A stretch of 64,000 bases of DNA from Cronobacter universalis NCTC 9529 (GTDB taxonomy: Bacteria > Pseudomonadota > Gammaproteobacteria > Enterobacterales > Enterobacteriaceae), in NCBI RefSeq assembly GCF_001277175.1, contig NZ_CP012257.1:2170001-2234000 (forward strand). The letters are read 5' to 3'. A program made the position numbers and the translations under genes. The notes below the pieces were generated by a model. The model ran no database searches. It saw only the letters and a list, made by a program, of their open reading frames with translations, and was not told the origin of the DNA. Below, in pieces: positions 53,625-61,956 of this stretch. Each line of letters begins with the position of its first letter. Position 1 is the stretch's first letter.

Positions 53625-54896
53625 TTAATTGCTGGCGGTTTTTACCGGCGTATCGGCTTTTTTGTCGTTCCCGGCGATATATGGGCTCCACGGCTGCGCG
53701 CGCACGGGCGCTTCGGTCTGCCACACCACGTTGAACTGACCATTGCCCTCGATTTCGCCAATCATCACCGGCTTATGCAGATGGTGGTTGGTGTTATCCA
53801 TCGTCAGCGTAAAGCCGGATGGCGCTTTAAACGATTGCCCCGCCATCGCCGCGCGCACTTTATCGACATCCGTCGTGCCCGCCTTCTCTACTGCCTGCGC
53901 CCACATATGAATACCGACATAGGTCGCTTCCATCGGATCGTTGGTGACCACGGTATCGGCGTTCGGCAGCTTGTGCGCTTTGGCGTAAGCGCGGTAATCA
54001 GCGACAAATTTCTTGTTTTCCGGGTTATCCACCGACTCGAAGTAGTTCCACGCGGCCAGGTTGCCCACCAGCGGTTTGGCGTCGATCCCGCGCAGTTCCT
54101 CTTCGCCCACCGAGAATGCCACCACCGGCACGTCGGTCGCCTTCAGCCCCTGGTTCGCCAGCTCTTTATAGAACGGCACGTTGGAATCGCCGTTAATGGT
54201 GGAAACGACGGCCGTTTTACCGCCCGCGGAGAATTTCTTGATACTGGCGACAATGGTCTGGTAGTCGCTGTAGCCAAACGGCGTGTAGACCTCTTCGATG
54301 TCTTTGTCCTGAACGCCTTTGGCGTGCAGGAACGCGCGCAGGATCTTATTGGTGGTGCGCGGATAGACATAATCGGTGCCGAGCAGGAAGAAGCGCTTCG
54401 CGCCGCCGCCATCTTCGCTCATCAGGTACTCCACCGCCGGGATCGCCTGCTGGTTGGGCGCGGCGCCCGTATAGAAGACGTTCGGCGACATCTCTTCGCC
54501 CTCATACTGCACCGGGTAGAACAGCAGCCCGTTGAGTTCTTCAAAGACCGGCAGTACCGATTTGCGCGAGACCGACGTCCAGCAGCCAAAGACGGCGGCG
54601 ACCTTATCCTGGCTCAGCAACTGGCGGGCTTTCTCGGCGAACAGCGGCCAGTTGGAGGCCGGATCGACCACCACCGGCTCCAGCTTTTTACCGAGAACGC
54701 CGCCTTTGGCGTTGATCTCATCGATGGTCATCAGCGCCACGTCTTTGAGCGGCGTTTCGGAAATCGCCATCGTGCCGGAGAGCGAGTGCATAATGCCCAC
54801 TTTAATGGTGTCGGCGGCCTGGGCGCTGAAGGCGAACCCCATGCTGATGACCGAGGCGGAAAGGGCGAAAGCTTTTAACAGAGTACGACGATGCAT
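53625..54896 (-). CDS. urtA: Urea ABC transporter substrate-binding protein UrtA
   Basis: A 423-residue periplasmic binding protein. The signal region MHRRTLLKAFALSASVIS has an RR pair and could use Tat or Sec. The mature protein shows IKVGIMHSLSGTMAISE and FGCWTSVSRKSVLPVFEE, which are typical of UrtA. It delivers urea to UrtBC. The gene follows gntR by 36 bases without its own clear promoter. Confidence 0.95.
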   Translation of the reverse strand: MHRRTLLKAFALSASVISMGFAFSAQAADTIKVGIMHSLSGTMAISETPLKDVALMTIDEINAKGGVLGKKLEPVVVDPASNWPLFAEKARQLLSQDKVAAVFGCWTSVSRKSVLPVFEELNGLLFYPVQYEGEEMSPNVFYTGAAPNQQAIPAVEYLMSEDGGGAKRFFLLGTDYVYPRTTNKILRAFLHAKGVQDKDIEEVYTPFGYSDYQTIVASIKKFSAGGKTAVVSTINGDSNVPFYKELANQGLKATDVPVVAFSVGEEELRGIDAKPLVGNLAAWNYFESVDNPENKKFVADYRAYAKAHKLPNADTVVTNDPMEATYVGIHMWAQAVEKAGTTDVDKVRAAMAGQSFKAPSGFTLTMDNTNHHLHKPVMIGEIEGNGQFNVVWQTEAPVRAQPWSPYIAGNDKKADTPVKTASN

Positions 54897-54932
54897 AAGG
54901 GTGACTCCTGATAATGGATGCTGTGTGTACGG

Positions 54933-55634
54933 TTAATCTGACGTGCCACGCCGCGCCTGTTGCAGGGCGTGCAGCGTAATCTTGCGAACCTCTTTCTGGC
55001 TTTGGGCGATATGGTCGTGCAGTCGGGTCCGGGCCTCCTTCAGGTTGCGTTCAAATATGGCGAGCAGGATCTGGCCGTGCTCGGCGTAGGTCGCGCTGAC
55101 GCGCGACGCCTGGGTGAAATCCATGCGGCGCACAATGCGGATTTTTTCCGTGACCTCGCGATGCACGCGCGCCATCTCCGGGTTGCCCGCGGTGCCGACG
55201 AGCGTCATGTGGAACGCTTCATCGTGCGGCGCGACATCGCCGCCTTCGGCGAGCGGCGGCGCATCTATCCAGAATTCGCGCAGCTGACGCAGCGGCAGCG
55301 GCGTGACGTGCGCCGGCAGGGCGCAGAGGCGCGCGACGGCTTCTGTCTCCAGCACAATGCGCAGATCGTAGAGCGCCTCCAGATGGTCGAAATCGATCGG
55401 CCGCACCTGCCAGCCGCTGCGCGGCTGGACGTCGAGATAGCCTTCCTGTTCAAGCCGGTGCAGCGCCTGGCGCACCGGCGTGCGGCTCGCGCCCATGCGC
55501 GCGGCGACGTCGTTTTCGCTGAAGCGATCGCCGGGCAGCAGCCGGAAATCGAAGATCGCCTGTTTCATCAGCCGGTAGATGCGATCGCCCTGCGCCTCCG
55601 GGTGCGCCGCGCGTTGTCGGGCAGTGAGTGGCAT
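54933..55634 (-). CDS. GntR-family (FCD) transcriptional regulator
   Basis: A 233-residue regulator: winged helix (RIYRLMKQAIFDFRLLPGDR; VAARMGASRTPVRQALHRLE) and FCD effector domain with metal-binding acidic/histidine positions. ATG 55634 follows AGGAGG. It is encoded inside the urea operon between uca and urtA, so it most likely controls this operon. The palindrome at 61234-61255 upstream of atzF contains TGGTATACAA, close to FCD-type operators, and is its probable site. Confidence 0.9.
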   Translation of the reverse strand: MPLTARQRAAHPEAQGDRIYRLMKQAIFDFRLLPGDRFSENDVAARMGASRTPVRQALHRLEQEGYLDVQPRSGWQVRPIDFDHLEALYDLRIVLETEAVARLCALPAHVTPLPLRQLREFWIDAPPLAEGGDVAPHDEAFHMTLVGTAGNPEMARVHREVTEKIRIVRRMDFTQASRVSATYAEHGQILLAIFERNLKEARTRLHDHIAQSQKEVRKITLHALQQARRGTSD

Positions 55635-55664
55635 AGCGCCTCCTGTTGGCGTCTGGTTTGACAT

Positions 55665-55766
55665 GGCGGGTGCGCGTCGCTTACCCGCCCTACAAGCTTC
55701 CGTTGCCTGGTTTAACTACGAGGGACTGCTTCCGTTGTAGGGCGGGTAAGCGTCAGCGCACCCGCC
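55665..55766. repeat. Inverted pair of the dispersed repeat between uca and gntR
   Basis: Left arm 55665-55693 (GGCGGGTGCGCGTCGCTTAC...) and right arm 55737-55766 (GTAGGGCGGGTAAGCGTCAG...). The arms are complementary with a small internal mismatch and a 43-base loop. Confidence 0.85.
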
Positions 55767-55790
55767 GCCTCGCACGACTCGTAAGCCAGG

Positions 55791-58700
55791 TCAACTCAGC
55801 CACAAAAGGGCATCGCCCGGCGCGACAGGCCGCCCCTGCTGGCAACGGATACGCGCCACCACGCCATCCACCGGCGCATGCACCATCAACTCCATCTTCA
55901 TCGCCTCCACCACGAGCAACGGCTCGCCCTGCTTCACCCGCTGGCCCGGCTCGACCAGAATCTTCCAGATGTTGCCGTTGAGATCGGCGCTCACCAGCCG
56001 CCCGTCGCTTTCGGTCTCCTCTTCAGCCTCCATCGCGGGCGCGTCGGCCTCCGGCTCCTGGGTGTGCCAGTGCGCCACTTCGGCGCTGAACGCGGCCTGC
56101 TGACGCGCCCGGAACGCGGCGATATCCTGCTCGTTGTCCGCTAAAAAGGCGCGATACGCCGCAAAATCAAACTCGCTCTCTTCAATGCGGACAGACGCGC
56201 GGCCCTCGCGGAAGGCGTCGCGGAAATCGTTCAGCTCCGCTTCGCTCACCGGGTAGAAGCGCACCTGATCGAAGAACTTCAGCAGCCACGGCTCCTCGCC
56301 GAATTGCGGGTTTTTGAGGAATTTGTTCCAGATGGGCAGCGTGCGCCCCACCAGCTGGTAGCCGCCGGGCGAATCCATGCCGTAGATGCACATATACATC
56401 CCGCCGATGCCGACGGTGCCCTCGGCCGTCCAGGTGCGCGCGGGGTTATATTTCGAACTGAGCAGGCGATGGCGCGGATCGACCGGCACCGCGCACGGCG
56501 CGCCGAGATAGACATCCCCCAGCCCGAGGATCAGATAGCTCGCGTCAAACACGATCTTTTTCACTTCATCGCGGTGCGACAGCCCGTTCGCGCGGCAGAT
56601 AAAATCGACGTTATTCGGCAGCCACGGCGCCTGGGCGCGCACGGTCTGCTGGTAACGCTCGACCGCCCCAAGCGTCGCGCTGTCTTCAAACGCCATCGGC
56701 AGCCAGACGACTCGCGAGGGGATCGTCAGCGATTCCACATCGCCGAGCTGTTTTTCAAGGTTCATCAGCAGGCTTAACAATTGCCGCTGCCCCAGGCGCT
56801 GGCTGTCGTAACGCACCTGCAACGACCGCACGCCGGGAGAGAGCTCCTCCACGCCCTCAACGCCGCTCTTGCGAATCGCTTTCATCAGCAGATGCACGCG
56901 CAGGCGCAGCGCCAGATCCAGCACGTTGTCGCCATATTCGATGAGAATGTAGCTGTCGCCCGCCTGCCGCCAGACCACGGCGGGCAGCCCGTTCTGCGCA
57001 GGCACTTCGGCGAGGATCGCCGCGCTCCCGGTCGTGCCGGGCAGCAGCGCCGGCGTCTCATCCGGGCGTGCGGTTACCGCGCGCAGATGGTTGCACGCCA
57101 CTTCCTGCGCGAGCTCCAGCGACTGCGCATGTTCGATGCTAATCGGATGAAAACGGATGCGGTCGCCAGGCTTCGCCTGACCGACTTTCCACAGCTCCGC
57201 GCGGGCAATGGTGACCGGGCAGACAAAACCGCCGAGGCTCGGCCCGTCGCGGGTGAGGATCACCGGAAAATCGCCGGTAAAGTTAATCGCCCCGATGGCG
57301 TATTCGCAGTCATGGACGTTTGACGGATGTAGCCCCGCCTCGCCGCCGTCGGCGCGGCTCCACTCCGGCTTCGGGCCGACCAGCCGCACGCCGAGACGGT
57401 TGGAGTTGTAATGCACCTGCCATTCGGCGGCGAAGAAGGCGTCCATCGACGCGGGCGTGAAGAAATCGGGCGCGCCGTGCGGCCCGTAGAGCACGCCGAT
57501 ATCCCAGACCTCGCCATAGCGCGGGACCAGCCCCGGCTCCGGTGACTGGGGCGCCGAGATGGGCGCAGGCGTGGTGCAGGCGGCGAGCGCCGGTCGCGAT
57601 ATCGCCAGCACGTCGCCGGGGCGCAGCGTGCGGCCCGCATGGCCGCCGAACTGCCCGAGCGCGAAGGTGGAACGGCTGCCGAGATATTGCGGCACGTCGA
57701 TGCCGTTACGCACCGCCAGATAACCGCGACAGCCTGTGCGGGCGCGGCCCAGCGTCAGCGTCTGTCCGGCGCGGGCGGTGACCGGCTGCCAGCAGGCGAC
57801 CGGCTCGCCATCCAGTGTCGCCTCGCAGTCCGCGCCGGTGAGCGCGAAGATGGCGTCGCTGTGAAAGCGCAGCGTCGGCCCCTGAAGCGTGAATTCAAGT
57901 CCGGCGGCCTCCGGCGCGTTACCCACGATACGGTTGGCCAGCCGGAAAGCGTAATCGTCCATCGGCCCGGACGGCGGCACGCCGATATCCCAGTAGCCCA
58001 GACGCCCCGGATAATCCTGCACGCTGCTCCAGGTACCCGGCTCCAGCACTTCGATGACGTGCGCGCGGTAGCTCACCTCATCCAGCAGACGCGTCCACAT
58101 GGTGGCGTTTTCAAACGCCTCCAGCCGGATAATCTGACGCAGATAATCCAGGTTAGTGGCGATGCCGTGCAGGCGCGTGGCGTCGAGCGCCTGGCGCAGT
58201 TTCGAAAGCGCCTGCGGGCGGTCGTCGCCGTGAACAATGATTTTGGCGATCATCGGATCGTAAAACGCGCTGACCTCCGCGCCGGTGCTGACCCAGCCAT
58301 CCACCCGCACGCCGTCGGGAAAATGCACGTCGGTAAGCTGCCCCGGCGACGGCTGGAAGTTTTTCAGCGGATCTTCGGCATAGAGACGCACTTCTATTGA
58401 CGCGCCCTGGGGAGCTTTTGCGAGACGCGCCCTGTCCAGCGGCTCGCCCGCCGCCACATCGATCATGCACTCGATAAGATCGAGCCCCGTCACGGCCTCG
58501 GTTACCGGGTGCTCCACCTGAAGGCGGGTGTTCACCTCCAGAAACCAGAAGCGATCGCTCCCGGCGTCGTAGATAAACTCCACGGTGCCTGCGCTTCGAT
58601 AATTGACCGATTCGCCAAGCGCCACCGCGGCGGCGTGCAGCGCTTCGCGAGTCGCCTGCGGCAGCCCCGGCGCGGGCGTCTCTTCCACTACTTTCTGATT

Positions 58701-59399
58701 ACGGCGCTGGAGCGAACAGTCGCGCTCGCCGAGCGCCGCCACGTAGCCCTTGCCATCGCCCAGGATCTGCACTTCCAGGTGACGCGCGCGGCTGATGAAT
58801 TTCTCGATAAACACGCCATCATCGCTGAAAAACTGCAGGCCCAGGCGTCTGACGCTCTCCCAGGCCTGCGCCAGCGAAGGCGCGTCGTCGCAGCGCGTCA
58901 GTCCGATGCCGCCGCCGCCCGCCGTGGTTTTCAGCATCACCGGGTAGCCAATCTCTTCGGCCGCCTGGGTTGCCTCCTCAAGCGAGCGCAGCAGCCCGCT
59001 GCCCGGCGTCATCGGTACGCCCGCCTCTGCCGCGAGCGCGCGGGCGCGGTGTTTCAGGCCGAAGTCGCCAATCTGCTGCGGCGTCGGGCCGATGAATACC
59101 AGGCCCGCGGCTTCGCACGCCGCCGCGAATTCGGCGCGCTCGGAAAGAAAGCCGTAGCCGGGGAAAATCGCCTGCGCCCCGCTCGCTTTCGCCGCCGCGA
59201 GAATTTTGTCGACATTAAGGTAGGTATCGCGCGCCGCGTCGCCGTCGAGCGCGATGGCGATATCGGCGTCGAGCACATGCTGCGCGTTACGATCCGGCGC
59301 TGAGTAGACCGCGACGCTGGCGATGCCCATTTTCTTGAGGGTACGAATGGCGCGACAGGCGATCTCGCCGCGGTTGGCGATAAGCACTTTACTGAACAT
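55791..59399 (-). CDS. uca: Urea carboxylase (biotin-dependent)
   Basis: A 1202-residue enzyme that makes allophanate from urea, bicarbonate and ATP. Domains in order: biotin carboxylase (KVLIANRGEIACRAIRTLKK; EVNTRLQVEHPVTEAVTG), a central KipA-like and KipI-like carboxyltransferase region (SGPMDDYAFRLANRIVGN; GGMYMCIYGMDSPGGYQ), and a C-terminal biotinyl domain with the target lysine in VEAMKMELMVHAP. ATG 59399 follows GAGGAGA. Together with atzF it forms the two-protein version of the urea amidolyase pathway; no nickel urease is in the window. Confidence 0.96.
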   Translation of the reverse strand: MFSKVLIANRGEIACRAIRTLKKMGIASVAVYSAPDRNAQHVLDADIAIALDGDAARDTYLNVDKILAAAKASGAQAIFPGYGFLSERAEFAAACEAAGLVFIGPTPQQIGDFGLKHRARALAAEAGVPMTPGSGLLRSLEEATQAAEEIGYPVMLKTTAGGGGIGLTRCDDAPSLAQAWESVRRLGLQFFSDDGVFIEKFISRARHLEVQILGDGKGYVAALGERDCSLQRRNQKVVEETPAPGLPQATREALHAAAVALGESVNYRSAGTVEFIYDAGSDRFWFLEVNTRLQVEHPVTEAVTGLDLIECMIDVAAGEPLDRARLAKAPQGASIEVRLYAEDPLKNFQPSPGQLTDVHFPDGVRVDGWVSTGAEVSAFYDPMIAKIIVHGDDRPQALSKLRQALDATRLHGIATNLDYLRQIIRLEAFENATMWTRLLDEVSYRAHVIEVLEPGTWSSVQDYPGRLGYWDIGVPPSGPMDDYAFRLANRIVGNAPEAAGLEFTLQGPTLRFHSDAIFALTGADCEATLDGEPVACWQPVTARAGQTLTLGRARTGCRGYLAVRNGIDVPQYLGSRSTFALGQFGGHAGRTLRPGDVLAISRPALAACTTPAPISAPQSPEPGLVPRYGEVWDIGVLYGPHGAPDFFTPASMDAFFAAEWQVHYNSNRLGVRLVGPKPEWSRADGGEAGLHPSNVHDCEYAIGAINFTGDFPVILTRDGPSLGGFVCPVTIARAELWKVGQAKPGDRIRFHPISIEHAQSLELAQEVACNHLRAVTARPDETPALLPGTTGSAAILAEVPAQNGLPAVVWRQAGDSYILIEYGDNVLDLALRLRVHLLMKAIRKSGVEGVEELSPGVRSLQVRYDSQRLGQRQLLSLLMNLEKQLGDVESLTIPSRVVWLPMAFEDSATLGAVERYQQTVRAQAPWLPNNVDFICRANGLSHRDEVKKIVFDASYLILGLGDVYLGAPCAVPVDPRHRLLSSKYNPARTWTAEGTVGIGGMYMCIYGMDSPGGYQLVGRTLPIWNKFLKNPQFGEEPWLLKFFDQVRFYPVSEAELNDFRDAFREGRASVRIEESEFDFAAYRAFLADNEQDIAAFRARQQAAFSAEVAHWHTQEPEADAPAMEAEEETESDGRLVSADLNGNIWKILVEPGQRVKQGEPLLVVEAMKMELMVHAPVDGVVARIRCQQGRPVAPGDALLWLS

Positions 59400-59409
59400 G
59401 ATTTTCTCC

Positions 59410-61224
59410 TCAGGCGCTCTGGTGACGGGCAAGCCAGGCTTTCCAGCCGCCCCATTCCGTGATGTCAGTGGCGCTCTGTAGCGCCTGCGGTTCGCAGATA
59501 AAGCCTTTTACGGCGCGGCCGTCGGCAAGCGTCAGCGTGCCGATACCGAGCGGCGCCGGGATCTCCGCGACAAATTCGCCAAACCGCGCGAGCGGGATAT
59601 CCCACAGCTCCACCGCGATGGGCTGTCCGCTGTCTGCCCGCGCAAGCCCCGGCTTCGGCGGCGTGGCGTTGGCGAGCGCATAAAGGCGATAGTCCGCCGC
59701 CGTGGCGGTCTCTTCGATAAACACCGCGTCGCGGGTGGTGAGCTGATGGTTGAGCGGCATGCCGCGCAGGTGCGCGCCGACAACCGCGAGGCGCACATGG
59801 TGCGGCGATAGCGCAAACGGTTCGGCCGCGGGCAGCGCTTTATTCGTTGCGCCGAGCGGCAGCGGCACCGCCTGCTGCCAGAGCGCGCCGAAGTGCGCCA
59901 GCGCCGCGTCATGCCAGGCGGGCGCGATGAGCGTAATGCCGGCCGGCAGACCGTCGTCACGGAAATCGCCGGGCAGCGCCAGCGCGCAGAGATCGGCCAG
60001 GTTAGTGAAATTGGTGTAGTAGCCGAAGTGCGAGTTGTAGCGCACCGGCTCCGCTTTCATTTCATCGAGCGTATGAATGGTGGGCGATGTGGGCACCACC
60101 AGCGCATCCACGGTCTCCAGCACCTGCGCAATCTCGCGGGCGAGCGCGGCGCGGGTATATTCCGCCTGCCAGGCGTCGCAGGCCGTGTATTTCAGGCCGC
60201 CCTCAACGATGCCGCGCACGGTCGGATCCATCACCTCCGGCGGCTCATTGAGCATCTCGCCTACCGCGACGGTGCGCTCGGCGACCCAGGCGCCCTGATA
60301 GAGCTGCTCCGCAAGCTGGCGAAACGGCGTGAAATCGACAGGCACCAGCGTCGCGCCGAGCGCTTCCAGGCGCGTCAGGGTCTGGCGGTACGCCGTCTCA
60401 CTGTGGGTATCGCCATAAAATTCGGGCGCATCGGGCACCGCAAAGCGGGGTTGTGCGGGCAGACGCGCGGGCGCGGTGCGCGGATTAGCGCGCGAGTACG
60501 CATCCGCGGCGTCATAACCCCCTGCGAGGCTCGCCACCTGAAAGGCATCGGCGGCGCTTAGCGCGAAAACGGAAACGCAGTCGTTCAGACGGCAGGCGGG
60601 CACCACGCCGCGGTTTGACAGCCAGCCTTTGGTGGGCTTGAGGCCAACGATGTTATTGAAACCGGCCGGGACGCGCCCGGAGCCTGCGGTGTCGGTGCCG
60701 AGCGCGAAAGCGACCAGGCCGCGCGCCACCGTGGACGCCGAGCCGGCGCTGGAGCCGCCGCTGACATACGCCGGGTTAAAGGTGTTCGGCACCGCGCCGT
60801 AGGGCGAGCGGGTGCCGACCAGCCCGGTCGCGAACTGATCGAGATTGGTTTTGCCAAGCACAATGGCCCCTGCGGCTTTGAGTTTCGCCACAACGGCGGC
60901 GTCCTGTTGCGGGGTATACGCAAACGCCGGACAGGCGGCGGTGGTGGGCAAACCGGCGACGTCGATATTGTCTTTCACCGCGAACGGCACGCCGAAGAGC
61001 GGAAAATCCGCGAGGCTTTTGCCCGCGTTGATGGCCGCCAGCAATGGCGCAATCTGGGCTTCCAGATGCGACGGGCTGGCGCGGGTGATCCATGCCGGAT
61101 CGTTATTCTCTCCATCGGTAAAAGCCGCGGAATAAATTTCCGTAATGCGCGTCGGATCGTCCTGATATTCCCTGCGCCACTCAGCAAGCGTCAGAGGCGT
61201 AAACAGCGGTGAACTCTGTGACAT
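59410..61224 (-). CDS. atzF: Allophanate hydrolase
   Basis: A 604-residue enzyme that turns allophanate into two ammonia and two carbon dioxide. The N-terminal amidase domain carries the Ser-cisSer-Lys triad: lysine in VPFAVKDNIDVAG, the serines in GGSSAGSASTVARG and GTDTAGSGRVPAGF. The C-terminal domain (about 460-604) is the allophanate-hydrolase-specific extension. ATG 61224 is preferred because GATGGGATG is at proper distance; another ATG three codons upstream would leave no spacing. It is the first gene of the urea operon. Confidence 0.95.
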   Translation of the reverse strand: MSQSSPLFTPLTLAEWRREYQDDPTRITEIYSAAFTDGENNDPAWITRASPSHLEAQIAPLLAAINAGKSLADFPLFGVPFAVKDNIDVAGLPTTAACPAFAYTPQQDAAVVAKLKAAGAIVLGKTNLDQFATGLVGTRSPYGAVPNTFNPAYVSGGSSAGSASTVARGLVAFALGTDTAGSGRVPAGFNNIVGLKPTKGWLSNRGVVPACRLNDCVSVFALSAADAFQVASLAGGYDAADAYSRANPRTAPARLPAQPRFAVPDAPEFYGDTHSETAYRQTLTRLEALGATLVPVDFTPFRQLAEQLYQGAWVAERTVAVGEMLNEPPEVMDPTVRGIVEGGLKYTACDAWQAEYTRAALAREIAQVLETVDALVVPTSPTIHTLDEMKAEPVRYNSHFGYYTNFTNLADLCALALPGDFRDDGLPAGITLIAPAWHDAALAHFGALWQQAVPLPLGATNKALPAAEPFALSPHHVRLAVVGAHLRGMPLNHQLTTRDAVFIEETATAADYRLYALANATPPKPGLARADSGQPIAVELWDIPLARFGEFVAEIPAPLGIGTLTLADGRAVKGFICEPQALQSATDITEWGGWKAWLARHQSA

Positions 61225-61233
61225 AACTGGCAT

Positions 61234-61255
61234 CCCATCTGGTATACAAGATGGG
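61234..61255. promoter_or_regulatory. 22-bp palindrome, probable GntR operator
   Basis: CCCATCTGGTATACAAGATGGG has 10 of 11 pairs matching. It lies between the predicted transcription start and the atzF start, overlapping the ribosome site. Its centre resembles FCD-type GntR operators. Confidence 0.7.
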
Positions 61256-61263
61256 AGTTATTT

Positions 61264-61279
61264 AGCAAAGGGAGTGCCA
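61264..61279 (-). promoter_or_regulatory. Sigma-54-type promoter of the urea operon
   Basis: On the minus strand TGGCACTCCCTTTGCT fits the -24/-12 consensus (TGGCAC, five bases, TTGCT) with correct GG-GC spacing. Transcription would start near 61253, at the edge of the palindrome. Confidence 0.75.
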
Positions 61280-61394
61280 GTTTTATAAATTCATTAATTT
61301 TCAGTTAATTACAAATTAAACCCAAAATAAGCCTGTGCATAAAATAAAAAAATTATCCTTTCAGATAATAACCAGGCCCGTTATGGTGCAGCGA

Positions 61395-61411
61395 TGCGAC
61401 ATAAATGTGCA
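61395..61411 (-). promoter_or_regulatory. NtrC-like upstream site
   Basis: TGCGACATAAATGTGCA resembles the NtrC palindrome (about 12 of 17 positions), and TGGTGCA at 61384-61390 is a further half site. It lies about 115 bases upstream of the -24 element, a usual enhancer distance. Confidence 0.45.
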
Positions 61412-61508
61412 ATGCGCGGAAAAAATAAATAAAGATGATGATTAACGGGAACAGGAATAAATTTTTGCGATGGTTTCAGTGGGCGGGTTTTAATGGTGTG
61501 GCGGGCAT

Positions 61509-61591
61509 GGTGGGTGCGCTGCGCTTACCCACCCTACGATGAGGGTGGCGTTTTGTAGTTTTGTAGGGCGGGTAAGCAAAGCGCACCCGCC
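61509..61591. repeat. Inverted pair of the dispersed repeat
   Basis: Left arm 61509-61537 (GGTGGGTGCGCTGCGCTTAC...) and right arm 61563-61591 (GTAGGGCGGGTAAGCAAAGC...), with a few mismatches between arms. Confidence 0.8.
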
Positions 61592-61669
61592 AGCCATTTT
61601 TTTATATCAGGTCAGTGAATTCGTTCCGTTCGCCAGAACGTTACCTTTATATGGACGCTCACCTCACGC

Positions 61670-61867
61670 GAACGTGCAAAGGGGGCTCGCCGCCGCCCCC
61701 TTTGCAATCCCGGCTCCCGGCGGAAAATCGCCCCTGCGGGGAAGCCTCGCCTTATTCCCTCCGGCTGCGGGTCGGGCAAGACAATACCTCCCTGTATTGT
61801 CATGCCCTCGCACCGGGTCCCTCCGGTGCGCCCCGGCCTGCGGCGAAACGGCGAGGCCGATTTTTTT
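61670..61867 (+). other. GC-rich, hairpin-rich non-coding element with a terminator-like end
   Basis: Two perfect 8-bp hairpins with pyrimidine-rich six-base loops: GACAATAC-CTCCCT-GTATTGTC (61780-61801) and CGCACCGG-GTCCCT-CCGGTGCG (61809-61830). Then CGGCCT (61834-61839) pairs with AGGCCG (61854-61859) and is followed by seven Ts (61861-61867). This looks like a plus-strand structured RNA or a degenerate repeat cassette. Open frames across it are arginine/proline-rich and not convincing proteins. Confidence 0.4.
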
Positions 61868-61912
61868 GAGCCGGAGCAAAACCATCAACATCAGCGTCAG
61901 CGTCATATTTCT

Positions 61913-61941
61913 GTAGGGCGGGTAAGCATCGCGCACCCGCC
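61913..61941 (+). repeat. Single copy of the dispersed repeat
   Basis: GTAGGGCGGGTAAGCATCGC followed by GCACCCGCC, 15 bases from the stop of the methyltransferase gene. Confidence 0.85.
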
Positions 61942-61956
61942 GTTCAAAAACGCGCC

